A stretch of DNA of 64,000 nt from Acidobacteriota bacterium (GTDB taxonomy: Bacteria > Acidobacteriota > Blastocatellia > Pyrinomonadales > Pyrinomonadaceae). The position numbers were made by a program, and so were the translations under genes. Shown here piece after piece: positions 1-7,802 of this stretch; the stretch's first letter is position 1, and each line of letters begins with the position of its first letter. Below the pieces are notes generated by a model. That model ran no database searches and had not been told where the DNA came from. It saw nothing but the letters and a program-made list of their open reading frames with translations. The stretch is from the NCBI GenBank assembly GCA_003223025.1, contig QHXR01000028.1, positions 62,001 through 126,000 on the forward strand. Reading direction: 5' to 3'.

Positions 1-1
1 T

Positions 2-796
2 ACCGAGCAAACTGAGAAGATCACAGACGCATTTACGAACGGCGCGGACGCGATCGATCTTATCGAGCTCGGAGCCGGTGATGGCACGAAGACCGCCGTT
101 CTCATCGAACATTTCCTCGACCGCGGCATCGACTTCACATATTCGCCGATCGATATTTCGCAAGAAGCGAACGACGCTCTGTCCGCACGGTTCAGAGAGA
201 AATTTCCGGAGCTTAGGATCAATCCGCACACCGGCGATTACTTCAAGGTGCTCGACTCGCTAAAGAACGGGAGTGAGCGGAGAAAGGTCCTGATGTTTCT
301 CGGATCCAATATCGGAAACTTTCAGCGCGATCAGGCCGTCGATTTTTTCCGTGCGCTGCGAGCGGTCATGAATCCGAACGATCGTCTATTCACCGGATTC
401 GACATGCAGAAAGACCCGCGTGTCATCGTCAACGCATACGACGATTCGCAAGGCGTGACGGCGGCGTTCAACCTGAACTTGCTGCGCCGAATCAACAACG
501 AGCTCGGTGCAAATTTCGATGTCGATAAATTCTCGCACTACGCACAGTATCGTCCCGTCGAATGCGCCGCGCGTTCATTTTTGATCAGCCGCGAAAAACA
601 GTCAGTGACGATCGACGCTCTGAATCGCACATTTGAATTCGAGCAGTGGGAGCCGATCTTCATGGAGATCTCGCAGAAGTACACGCGTGCGATGATCGAA
701 GAACTTGCGGCGGAGAGTGATTTCGAGATCGAGACCGAGTTTTTCGATGAGGTGAATTTCTATACGGATTCTCTGTGGCGACCAATTGCGTTTTGA
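2..796 (+). CDS. egtD: L-histidine N-alpha-methyltransferase family protein (EgtD-like), 5' truncated
   Basis: The reading frame is open from the left edge, so the N-terminus lies outside the window; 264 residues are visible. A SAM-binding motif I (ELGAGDGTKT) comes early, followed by FLGSNIGNF and by FDMQKDPRVIVNAYDD then AAFNLNLL. These are the hallmark blocks of the EgtD/Methyltransf_33 family, which trimethylates histidine on the way to ergothioneine in characterised members. The C-terminal blocks (ISQKYT, then SLWRPIAF) fit the family. The substrate is inferred, since some relatives act on other amino acids and EgtB is not in view. The stop codon lies inside palindromic repeat A1, so the gene's end abuts that repeat. 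Confidence 0.85.
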   Translation, partial: TEQTEKITDAFTNGADAIDLIELGAGDGTKTAVLIEHFLDRGIDFTYSPIDISQEANDALSARFREKFPELRINPHTGDYFKVLDSLKNGSERRKVLMFLGSNIGNFQRDQAVDFFRALRAVMNPNDRLFTGFDMQKDPRVIVNAYDDSQGVTAAFNLNLLRRINNELGANFDVDKFSHYAQYRPVECAARSFLISREKQSVTIDALNRTFEFEQWEPIFMEISQKYTRAMIEELAAESDFEIETEFFDEVNFYTDSLWRPIAF

Positions 797-853
797 GCCC
801 CGCCTCGAGCGGCTTTTTATTGTATGATGCCCGCTGAAGCGGGTACTCAAAAC
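791..853. repeat. Intergenic palindromic repeat family A, copy 1
   Basis: The element begins TTTTGAGCCCCGCC and ends GGGTACTCAAAAC, so the two ends are inverted copies. It contains the egtD stop codon and ends directly before the birA start. Related copies lie at 2751-2823 and 19917-19979. All three share outer ends of the type TTTTGAG..CCGCC / GGCGGGACTCAAAACG. Confidence 0.75.
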
Positions 854-1597
854 ATGAACTTCGAGATCAAAAGTTTCGACACACTCGAATCGACGAACAC
901 CGAAGCGCTGAATCAGGCCCGGAACGGAGCCGGCGAAGGACTGTGCGTAACCGCTCACGAGCAAACCGCCGGTCGCGGCCGCTACGGACGCAGTTGGGTT
1001 TCGGGAAAGGACGCCGGACTTTTTCTCAGCGTCGTCCTGCGACCGAAGCTCGAACCGGTCTATGTTCCGCTGATCACGCTGATGACCGGTGTCGCCGTTC
1101 ACGATGCTCTTGCCGAAATGGGCGTGATATCGGACATAAAATGGGTCAACGACATTCACGTCGATGGAAAAAAGATCTGCGGGATTCTCGCCGAGACGAC
1201 CGAGACCGACGCCGGCCTGGCGATAGTCGTTGGAATCGGTCTCAACATGAATTCGGAAAGTTTTCCGCCGTATCTCGCGGCGAGCTCAACATCGCTCGCG
1301 GAAGAACTGGGACGCTCAGTCAGTCGTGAAGAGTTGATAAATGCGCTGACGCGACATATGGATAAGTTTTACGCGATCCTTACCGGCGAGAACGGCCCGG
1401 CGGCGATCGTCGAACATTGGCGGCAGCGGTCTTCATACTTCGAAGGAAAGAGTGTTCGAGCCGTTATGGAACGTGAAACGATATTCGGAACCACCGCCGG
1501 TCTCGAACCGAACGGCGCGCTTCGTGTCGCGAAGTCTGACGGGACGATCGCGATCATTCAGGCGGGCGATGTCGAGCAACTGCGAGCGGTGATCTGA
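854..1597 (+). CDS. birA: Biotin--[acetyl-CoA-carboxylase] ligase
   Basis: This biotin protein ligase forms biotinyl-AMP and attaches biotin to the carrier domain of acetyl-CoA carboxylase. Visible motifs are GRGRYGRSW (biotin/ATP loop), SVVLRP, KWVNDIHVDGKKICGIL with the catalytic-type lysine, and VGIGLNMN. A short C-terminal SH3-like domain follows. There is no N-terminal helix-turn-helix, so it is the monofunctional type rather than the repressor type. An in-frame ATG at 824 lies inside repeat A1 and would add ten non-homologous residues, so I prefer 854. No clear Shine-Dalgarno precedes either start. The stop overlaps the next start (TGATG), implying translational coupling. Confidence 0.93.
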   Translation: MNFEIKSFDTLESTNTEALNQARNGAGEGLCVTAHEQTAGRGRYGRSWVSGKDAGLFLSVVLRPKLEPVYVPLITLMTGVAVHDALAEMGVISDIKWVNDIHVDGKKICGILAETTETDAGLAIVVGIGLNMNSESFPPYLAASSTSLAEELGRSVSREELINALTRHMDKFYAILTGENGPAAIVEHWRQRSSYFEGKSVRAVMERETIFGTTAGLEPNGALRVAKSDGTIAIIQAGDVEQLRAVI

Positions 1598-2415
1598 TGC
1601 GAAAACGTTTCTCAGAATTTCACCCCGCGATCTACCGCACGCGGATCTTTCAGAAGCGTTTGTTTCGGACGCTGAGCGACATGGCCGGCGGGACAAGATT
1701 CGCTTCCGATCACAACGCGGATAATTTTCCGTTCACGTGCACGAAGCATCAGTCGCTTTTAAGGCGACGCCTCGGCAACTCGGATCCGCAGCTTCAGGAA
1801 AATAAGATCCACAATCTAAAGATCGCGTGCCCGACGATCGACGGCGTCGTCATAAAACCGGGAGAGACGTTTTCGTTCTGGCAGCGAGTCGGCCAAGCGA
1901 CGGCGGAAAAAGGATATGCAGAGGGGATGCAGCTATCTCGCGGCCTAGTCGTTCGCGGCGTCGGTGGCGGACTTTGCCAGTTGGCAAATCTGCTTTACTG
2001 GATGGCTCTGCATACGCCCCTCGAAATTGCCGAGCGGCATCATCACAGTTTCGATCCCTTTCCTGACGAGAACCGCACACTTCCGTTTGGAAGCGGTGCC
2101 GGCGTTTTCTACAACTACATCGATCTGCGTTTCTTCAACCCGACGCCGCTTGAATTTCAAATCAAAGTCTGGCTGACCGAAGATCATCTGAAGGGAGCCG
2201 TGTTTTCGAATCTCGAGCCGCCTAGCTCGTATCACCTTTTTGAAAAGAATCATCGCTTCCTCGCCCGTGACGGAAAGAATTATCGCGAGAACGAGATCTG
2301 GCGAAACGTCATCGATCGCCGCACCGGCAACAAGATAGCGGAAGAGCTGATCGTCAAGAACTTTTCCGAGGTGAAATACGAATTGAACTTTGCGACCCAA
2401 CAGTGTAGTTTCTAG
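1597..2415 (+). CDS. VanW family protein
   Basis: A 272-residue protein with the VanW core: KPGETFSFW, GGGLCQLANLLYWMALHTPLE, then ERHHHSFDPFPDENRTLPFG and a YNYIDLRFFN block. These are the family's conserved blocks. VanW occurs in some vancomycin-resistance clusters, but its biochemical role is not established and most homologues, as here, lie outside resistance loci. The start codon overlaps the birA stop by one base, so the two are probably co-transcribed. I see no signal peptide. Confidence 0.88.
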   Translation: MRKRFSEFHPAIYRTRIFQKRLFRTLSDMAGGTRFASDHNADNFPFTCTKHQSLLRRRLGNSDPQLQENKIHNLKIACPTIDGVVIKPGETFSFWQRVGQATAEKGYAEGMQLSRGLVVRGVGGGLCQLANLLYWMALHTPLEIAERHHHSFDPFPDENRTLPFGSGAGVFYNYIDLRFFNPTPLEFQIKVWLTEDHLKGAVFSNLEPPSSYHLFEKNHRFLARDGKNYRENEIWRNVIDRRTGNKIAEELIVKNFSEVKYELNFATQQCSF

Positions 2416-2424
2416 ATACGCCTT

Positions 2425-2748
2425 ATGACCAACGAGTTCGACCAGGATTTTGAATTTGACGAAGAGTTCGACGACGAGTTGGCTGACTTCGAAGATTTTA
2501 GCGACGACGATCCCGATGTGCTCGTCCGCACCGCCGTGCTTCAAAAGAACAGCATGATCGCATTGTTGTGCATTAAAAGCGCGACAGCCGGTGCGGCGAT
2601 CTGCCGTGTCGATCCGCGTGAAAACAATCCGGCCGTGCAGCTTTACGACGATCCGACCGCAGCACTCGAATGGTTTACAAAGAGTCTTCGCACGAGTCGC
2701 AAGAACGGTTGGACGATCGTTTACGACGGATTGCCGCTTCAAGGTTAG
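2425..2748 (+). CDS. Hypothetical acidic protein
   Basis: A 107-residue protein that I do not recognise. The first 35 residues are extremely rich in Asp, Glu and Phe. The remainder looks like a small alpha/beta domain with a C-terminal TSRKNGWTIVYDG block. It starts 9 bp after the VanW gene in the same direction, so it may belong to the birA-vanW transcript. No membrane segment, signal peptide or cysteine motif is visible. Codon use matches its neighbours, which supports a real gene. Confidence 0.6.
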   Translation: MTNEFDQDFEFDEEFDDELADFEDFSDDDPDVLVRTAVLQKNSMIALLCIKSATAGAAICRVDPRENNPAVQLYDDPTAALEWFTKSLRTSRKNGWTIVYDGLPLQG

Positions 2749-2750
2749 GG

Positions 2751-2823
2751 TTTTGAGTCCCGCCTTCAGGCGGCGTTTTGACACCCCGCGAAGGAGAGGC
2801 CGGCTAAACCCGGGACTCAAAAC
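2751..2823. repeat. Intergenic palindromic repeat family A, copy 2
   Basis: The element begins TTTTGAGTCCCGCC and ends CGGGACTCAAAACG, forming an outer inverted repeat. A short hairpin, CGCCTTCAGGCG, sits inside the left arm. It ends two bases before the coaX ATG, so it occupies the whole leader of that gene. Confidence 0.75.
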
Positions 2824-2825
2824 GA

Positions 2826-3554
2826 ATGCTTCTCGCCGTTGATATCGGAAACTCCGCCATTAAGTTCGGTTTATTCGAAGGCGAAACACTTACTTCAAAG
2901 TTTTCAATTCCTACAAAACGGGGTGCGACTTCCGACGAGATAAAGCTCGCCGTTGATCATCGCGTTCATGATTCTATTGACTCGACCATTGTGTGCTCCG
3001 TCGTCCCCGAGATCGACCCATCGATGCGGGATTTCCTGCGCTCCCTTGCGGAGTCCGATCCCGTCTTCGTCAACAACTCATTCGATTTCGATTTGATGAT
3101 CAAATACGCGCCGCTCGACTCGCTCGGCACCGATCGATTGGTAAACGCTTTCGCCGCCATCGAAAGGTACGGAGTTCCGTGTATCGTCTGCAGTCTAGGC
3201 ACCGCCACGACGATCGATGTCGTGAATGCGGATCGCGAATTCCTCGGAGGGATCATCGCGCCGGGAATGGATGCGATGGCTGAGGCTCTGCACTTGAAAG
3301 CGCCAAGGTTGCCGAAAGTTGCGGCTGAGAAACGTGACAATCTACTCGGAAACTCGACCGAGGAATCTGTGCAGTCTGGGATCTATAACGGTTACGTCGC
3401 GATGGTTGAGGGATTACTCGAGAGGGTTCGCAAAGAGTTTGAGATCAAGAACACGATCTTAACCGGTGGTAATGCGAAAGCAGTCGCGCTTGATACTGAT
3501 GTCATCGACAGTGATCTGCTATTGAACGGCCTGCGAATTCTTGCGGAGCGTTGA
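2826..3554 (+). CDS. coaX: Type III pantothenate kinase
   Basis: CoaX phosphorylates pantothenate in the first step of coenzyme A synthesis. The 242-residue protein has the ASKHA-fold motifs of the family: AVDIGNSAIKFGLF (phosphate loop), DSLGTDRLVNAFAA, LGTATTIDVV, GGIIAPG and a C-terminal LTGGNA. Adjacency of coaX to birA is common in bacteria and supports the call. The ATG is taken because homology begins at once. The leader is filled by repeat A2 and no Shine-Dalgarno is evident. Confidence 0.95.
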   Translation: MLLAVDIGNSAIKFGLFEGETLTSKFSIPTKRGATSDEIKLAVDHRVHDSIDSTIVCSVVPEIDPSMRDFLRSLAESDPVFVNNSFDFDLMIKYAPLDSLGTDRLVNAFAAIERYGVPCIVCSLGTATTIDVVNADREFLGGIIAPGMDAMAEALHLKAPRLPKVAAEKRDNLLGNSTEESVQSGIYNGYVAMVEGLLERVRKEFEIKNTILTGGNAKAVALDTDVIDSDLLLNGLRILAER

Positions 3555-3567
3555 AGGAACGCCAATG

Positions 3568-3695
3568 GACTGGACCGCAGGCATCCCCGCCTGCAACGCC
3601 GTGGCTTCCGCGGCGTCAAACTTCTCAGTCCTCAGGTCGCAAACGCTTTTTCGTGCTTCGCACTCATGCAGGCGGGGATTCCTGTGGTCCAGTCC
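3568..3695. repeat. Intergenic palindromic repeat family B, copy 1
   Basis: The left arm runs ACTGGACCGCAGGC then ATCCCCGCCTGCAACGCC, and the right arm ends ATGCAGGCGGGG..GGTCCAGT as its inverted copy. An inner GTGGCTTCCGCGGCG block and a TTTTTCGTGCTTCG stretch are shared with copies at 22711-22840 and 25831-25963. It lies between the convergent coaX and amidase genes and may act as a bidirectional terminator. Confidence 0.75.
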
Positions 3696-3701
3696 GTTGA
3701 C

Positions 3702-5273
3702 TCACGCAGCGGTCGCCAAAAATTTTGGTTTTCTTCTCGCCTTTGTCATCTGCTCGAATGCATACGCGACGCGGATGAGAACAGGTTCGCTGTACGCCCT
3801 TCCAAAAAATGAGATACCGATCGGTAGCTCGTGCAGAAAACCCGCTGGGACGGTAATGCTCGGATAACCCGAGATCGCCGCCATCGACGAACTCGAAATG
3901 TAATTGCTTCCGCAGTCACCATTCACAAGATCCGTCATCCACGTCGGAGCATTCGACGGAGCGACGATCGCGTCGAGCTTGTCTTTGTTCATCGCCGCAT
4001 CAATTCCAATCTCGCGCGTCAACTTGATGCAGAGCGCTCGAGCATCGAGATATTCCTTCGACGTCAGCAGCCCTTTCTTCGCAGATTTCTCGAAGATCTC
4101 CTGCTTGAAGTAAGGCATTTCGCGAGCGGCGTTGTCGTTGTTGAATTTGATCAGATCGTCGAGATTCTTATACTGCGACCCGCGACCCGCGAGATATTTC
4201 GCGAGGCCGTCCTTAAATTCGAATTGCAGAACTTCGAACTCCGCATCGTCGAATTTTCCGAACTCGGCAAACTTCACATCGACAAGCGTCGCACCGGCTT
4301 TCTTCATCGCGTCGAGTGCGGCGTCCGTGATGGCATCAACTTCGGCTCGCTTGCCCCAATAATCCCGCGCGACGCCGATGACTGCTCCTTTCAATCCGTC
4401 CGGTTTCAGAAAAGTCTCATAGTCGGTACGCGCCATCGTCGAGTTTTTCGCTGTTGCAGGATCGGACGCATCCACTGCGGTCATCGCGGATAACATCGCG
4501 GCTGCATCGGCGACCGTGCGAGTCATCGGCCCCGCCGTATCCTGCGATGCCGAGATCGGAATAACGCCGCTTCGAGAAATCAAGCCGACCGTCGGTTTGA
4601 GACCAACGATGCCGCAGATGGACGAAGGACATACGATCGAGCCGTCGGTTTCCGTTCCGATCCCGATCGCCGAAAAGTTCGCCGCGATTGCAGCTCCGGT
4701 TCCCGAAGAAGATCCACAAGGATTTCGATCGAGGATGTACGGATTCCGAGTCTGACCGCCACGACCCGACCAACCGCTCGTCGAAGCCGTCGAGCGAAAA
4801 TTCGCCCATTCACTCAGATTAGTTTTTGCGAGAACGACTGCACCCGCGCGGCGAAGTTGCTCGACGAGAAACGCGTCGCGCTTTGGCGTCGGCGCATCCA
4901 ACAGCGCCAAACTGCCGGCCGTGGTCTTCATCTTATCGGCCGTGTCGATGTTGTCTTTGAGAACGACGGGAATTCCGTGGAGCGGGCCGCGGACCTTTCC
5001 GGCCTTGCGTTCTGCATCGAGTGTAGCGGCGATCGCGAGTGCGTCCGGGTTCATCTCGATGATCGAGTTCGTCGCCTTGTCACCCGAAGCTATCCGATCG
5101 ATGTAGGTCGAAACGAGAGCTCGAGCGGTGATCTCGCCCGTTTGCATCGCGCTCTGAAGACTCGCTACGGTCGCTTCTTCGACATCGAACGCGTTTGTTG
5201 AAGCAATGCCCGTCCCGACTACGGATCCGACATAAGCCGCTGTCGTCGCTGCAATGAATTCACGACGTTTCAT
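3702..5273 (-). CDS. Amidase signature family hydrolase with Tat-type signal
   Basis: A 523-residue amidase-signature enzyme. The Ser-cisSer-Lys triad is visible: Lys106 (VVLKDNIDT), Ser188 (CGSSSGTG) and Ser212 (TETDGSIVCPS), with the 24-residue serine spacing typical of the family. The N-terminus MKRREFIAATTA followed by a hydrophobic stretch resembles a twin-arginine signal, so export is likely. The natural substrate cannot be read from sequence; homologues are often annotated as Asp-tRNA/Glu-tRNA amidotransferase A-like but lack GatB/GatC partners, as here. It is transcribed convergently with coaX. Confidence 0.9.
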   Translation of the reverse strand: MKRREFIAATTAAYVGSVVGTGIASTNAFDVEEATVASLQSAMQTGEITARALVSTYIDRIASGDKATNSIIEMNPDALAIAATLDAERKAGKVRGPLHGIPVVLKDNIDTADKMKTTAGSLALLDAPTPKRDAFLVEQLRRAGAVVLAKTNLSEWANFRSTASTSGWSGRGGQTRNPYILDRNPCGSSSGTGAAIAANFSAIGIGTETDGSIVCPSSICGIVGLKPTVGLISRSGVIPISASQDTAGPMTRTVADAAAMLSAMTAVDASDPATAKNSTMARTDYETFLKPDGLKGAVIGVARDYWGKRAEVDAITDAALDAMKKAGATLVDVKFAEFGKFDDAEFEVLQFEFKDGLAKYLAGRGSQYKNLDDLIKFNNDNAAREMPYFKQEIFEKSAKKGLLTSKEYLDARALCIKLTREIGIDAAMNKDKLDAIVAPSNAPTWMTDLVNGDCGSNYISSSSMAAISGYPSITVPAGFLHELPIGISFFGRAYSEPVLIRVAYAFEQMTKARRKPKFLATAA

Positions 5274-5348
5274 AATTATTTTTGTCGAAGTTCGAGGAGT
5301 GGATACTAACCGGTTAAACGACTGATACCGCCTTCCGCCTTCTGAGTC

Positions 5349-6170
5349 TTACTGTCTGTCGCTCAACGCATTATTGGCGACGCCATCTACCTCGATCTGC
5401 TTATAATAAGTCGGCAGAAGTTTCTGGCCGCGCATGCGGAACAGGCGCGATTTGAAAAATTTCATTCGATGAAGCCGGAATCGCAGCGACGTATCAAGAA
5501 CCCCGAGCCCGTACTTCACGCTCCGAGAAAAGTTGATCGACGACGCCTCGGCGAAATAGCGCGTCGGAGTCGAAAGCTCGCCTACCCGATAACCGAAGTG
5601 CACGACCTGTGCGAGCATCTGATTGTCGAAAACGAAGTCATCGGAATTCTCGTTGAGCGGAAGAGCTTCGAGCACCTCGCGGCTGAACGCGCGAAACCCG
5701 GTGTGATATTCGGACAGTTTCGCGCTCAGTAGAATGTTTTGGAACAAGGTCAGGAAACGATTCGAGACATACTTGTAAAGCGGCATTCCGCCCGACAGAG
5801 CGCCTTTACCAAGGATGCGAGATCCGACGATGCAATCGTATTCGCCATACGCGATCATGCCGGCCATCGGAACGATGAGGTTTGGAGAGTACTGGTAATC
5901 CGGATGAACCATCACGACGATGTCCGCTCCGCGGCTGAGCGCTTCGCGATAGCAAGTCTTCTGATTTCGTCCGTAACCGAAATTCTTTTCGTGCACGAAT
6001 ACGGTCAGGCCCAGCTCGTTCGCCAGACCGACAGTCTCGTCAGAGCTCGCGTCATCGACCAGCAGGATCTCGTCGACGATGTCCCTCGGGACCTCTGCGA
6101 CAGTTCGAGCCAGCGTTCTTGCCGCGTTATACGACGGCATTACTACGACAATCTTTTTTCCGTTTAGCAT
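5349..6170 (-). CDS. Glycosyltransferase family 2 (polyprenyl-phosphate sugar transferase type)
   Basis: A 273-residue GT-A enzyme. The N-terminus KIVVVMPSYNAARTL and LLVDDASSDET form the nucleotide-sugar binding site, followed by FGYGRNQKTC, VMVHPDYQY and VGSRILGKGALSGGMP. This pattern resembles DPM1-like transferases that move sugars to polyprenyl phosphate or act in envelope glycan synthesis. The C-terminus is basic but shows no clear membrane spans, so it is probably membrane-associated through partners. Sugar and acceptor are unknown. Confidence 0.85.
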   Translation of the reverse strand: MLNGKKIVVVMPSYNAARTLARTVAEVPRDIVDEILLVDDASSDETVGLANELGLTVFVHEKNFGYGRNQKTCYREALSRGADIVVMVHPDYQYSPNLIVPMAGMIAYGEYDCIVGSRILGKGALSGGMPLYKYVSNRFLTLFQNILLSAKLSEYHTGFRAFSREVLEALPLNENSDDFVFDNQMLAQVVHFGYRVGELSTPTRYFAEASSINFSRSVKYGLGVLDTSLRFRLHRMKFFKSRLFRMRGQKLLPTYYKQIEVDGVANNALSDRQ

Positions 6171-6228
6171 GAAGGATTTCCGAACTATTATGCGACAGAA
6201 GGTATGAAATTTCTAGTTTAGTGTTTTG

Positions 6229-6325
6229 GCTCCCTCGTGTCTTTTCGTGTGCTTCGTGTAGTTCGTGGCTCCGTCTTCTAAAAATCTAGCCGCGAAGCAC
6301 ACTAGCCACAACACGAAAAAAGAAA
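6229..6325. repeat. Intergenic palindromic repeat family C, copy 1
   Basis: Left arm CTCGTGTCTTTTCGTGTGC with GTGTAGTTCGTGGC faces right arm GCCGCGAAGCACACTAGCC with ACAACACGAAAAAAG. The arms are imperfect inverted copies built on the words CGTGT and CACGAAA. Similar elements sit at 13216-13325, 24438-24518, 52941-53010 and 62752-62853. The gap to the next gene otherwise shows nothing. Confidence 0.6.
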
Positions 6326-6397
6326 ATCTTACTTATTCAGATCGCCCAAATCCGCTCAATCCGCGTTCAAAACAATCGAGAACACCCTACAGATCGG

Positions 6398-7492
6398 TCA
6401 TTCGATGACGATCGATCCGTTTATCGCCAAGGCTCGGACTTTGTCCGTGATTCCATTTCGCTCCGCTTCTTCCATCAACTGTCTCAGCGGCTGACTCGGC
6501 GGCTCGTCCGAAAGATCGAACGTGCCGTAATGCATCGGGATCAAATACCGCGCGCCGGAATCGAGAAATCCTTTCACCGCATCCGCCGGATTATTATGAT
6601 TCGCTTCCATGAACCACCGGGGCTCGTAAGCGCCGATGCCGACGATGAAGTAATCGATTATTGGAAATAGCTCCGCCGCTTCCTGGTAATGTCGTCCGTA
6701 TCCGCTGTCGCCACCAAAATAGATCGTCGTCTTTTCGGTCTGAAGAACAAATCCGCCCCAGAGCCTCCAATTCGTGTCGAACAATCCTCGACGAGACCAG
6801 TGTCGCACCGGAACGAAATACATCTTGATGCGCGGATCGTTAAGTCTAAATTCCTGAAACCATCCCGACACCTGCATCGGGTTCGTGGGCGTTTTCCATT
6901 TCCCGAGCACATCATCCGACCGCAGCCCGGCGAGAAAAGTCGCGTTCGGGAATTTCGCCGCGATGTCGCGGAGAGTCGCCTCGTCCATGTGATCGCGGTG
7001 GTCGTGAGAGAGCATGACGTAATCGACTTTTTGAATATGTTCGAGCGGCGAAGGAACTTCGACAAATCGTTGCACGACAGGAGGCTTGCCGAAGATCGGA
7101 TCAGTGAGAATGTTCACGCCGTTAATGCGAATAAAAAATGACGCGTGCCCGAGCCAGAGGATTCCATCGGCAGTCGAGGCGAAAAACCCGCTCGGATCCT
7201 TCACCTCGAGACGAGCTGTGTCATTCTCTTTCGCTTCCTTAAACGGATGATTTCCGAACTTCCATTTCAAGAGATCGATCGAGCTCGGCAGGAACGGAAA
7301 CTCGTCATTCATGAACCGATCTTTTTGATCGACCGGCGTTCCCGGCCATTCGGGCTTGATCGTTGGAAGTTCGGGATTATTTTTGTAGGAACTCATAGTC
7401 GCGGTATCGGTCTCGGACCACGCCGCGACCAGCAATAGCACGGCGAACAGAATTAGAAAAACGAAACCGATCCTGTAAAGCCACTTTTTCAT
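6398..7492 (-). CDS. MBL-fold metallohydrolase, NAPE-PLD/UlaG-like, membrane anchored
   Basis: A 364-residue metallo-beta-lactamase-fold protein. The dinuclear metal site is clear: SHDHRDHMD (His163, His165, Asp167, His168), then VRHWSRRG, GGDSGYG and a late PMHYGTF histidine. The WLGHASFFI and DPIFG blocks place it with N-acyl-phosphatidylethanolamine phospholipase D/UlaG-like enzymes, so a phospholipid- or lactone-type ester is a plausible substrate; this is inference. Residues 5-25 form one hydrophobic segment, probably an uncleaved anchor that leaves the catalytic domain outside the cytoplasm. It is monocistronic, flanked by repeats C1 and D1. Confidence 0.87.
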   Translation of the reverse strand: MKKWLYRIGFVFLILFAVLLLVAAWSETDTATMSSYKNNPELPTIKPEWPGTPVDQKDRFMNDEFPFLPSSIDLLKWKFGNHPFKEAKENDTARLEVKDPSGFFASTADGILWLGHASFFIRINGVNILTDPIFGKPPVVQRFVEVPSPLEHIQKVDYVMLSHDHRDHMDEATLRDIAAKFPNATFLAGLRSDDVLGKWKTPTNPMQVSGWFQEFRLNDPRIKMYFVPVRHWSRRGLFDTNWRLWGGFVLQTEKTTIYFGGDSGYGRHYQEAAELFPIIDYFIVGIGAYEPRWFMEANHNNPADAVKGFLDSGARYLIPMHYGTFDLSDEPPSQPLRQLMEEAERNGITDKVRALAINGSIVIE

Positions 7493-7532
7493 GATTCGTT
7501 TTCAGGATATCACGCGAACTCCAACGGCAGTT

Positions 7533-7750
7533 CTTGTCGCCAAGGGCGACGAACATTAAAGCCTAGGGTGGAGGCCGAATAGGCCGAAACCCTAGGTGAG
7601 ATTTCAAAATCCGCCGGTCGCTGAAAGCGACAAACAATCGTGACGTTTGTTCGTCGCTTTCAGCGACGGCGGCCTGCCTATCTGTACCTAGGGATCCGCT
7701 CGTTCCTCGCTCCTCCCTAGGCTTTAATGTTCGTCGCCTTTGGCGACAAG
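7533..7750. repeat. Nested palindromic element family D, copy 1 (218 bp)
   Basis: The ends are CTTGTCGCCAAGGGCGAC and its inverted counterpart GTCGCCTTTGGCGACAAG, each itself a hairpin. Inside each end lies ACATTAAAGCCTAGGG (inverted CCTAGGCTTTAATGT). The centre holds a second palindrome built from GTCGCTGAAAGCGAC and GTCGCTTTCAGCGAC. Other copies are at 33905-34122 and 50298-50560. It fills most of the gap between two genes and carries no reading frame of its own. Confidence 0.85.
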
Positions 7751-7757
7751 ACAAAAC

Positions 7758-7785
7758 GAGAACTCGAAACTAGGAACTAGAAACG
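7758..7785. repeat. Degenerate 7-bp tandem array (4 units)
   Basis: Four units in register: GAGAACT, CGAAACT, AGGAACT, AGAAACG. The same words occur in reverse complement at 58063-58097. Confidence 0.6.
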
Positions 7786-7802
7786 TAAGTTATACTTACC
7801 CC

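Noticed and set aside
1945-2820. Long minus-strand open frame (over 290 codons) opposite vanW and the acidic protein
   Set aside because: It lies antisense to VanW, whose motifs are certain, has no recognisable domain, and runs into palindrome A2.
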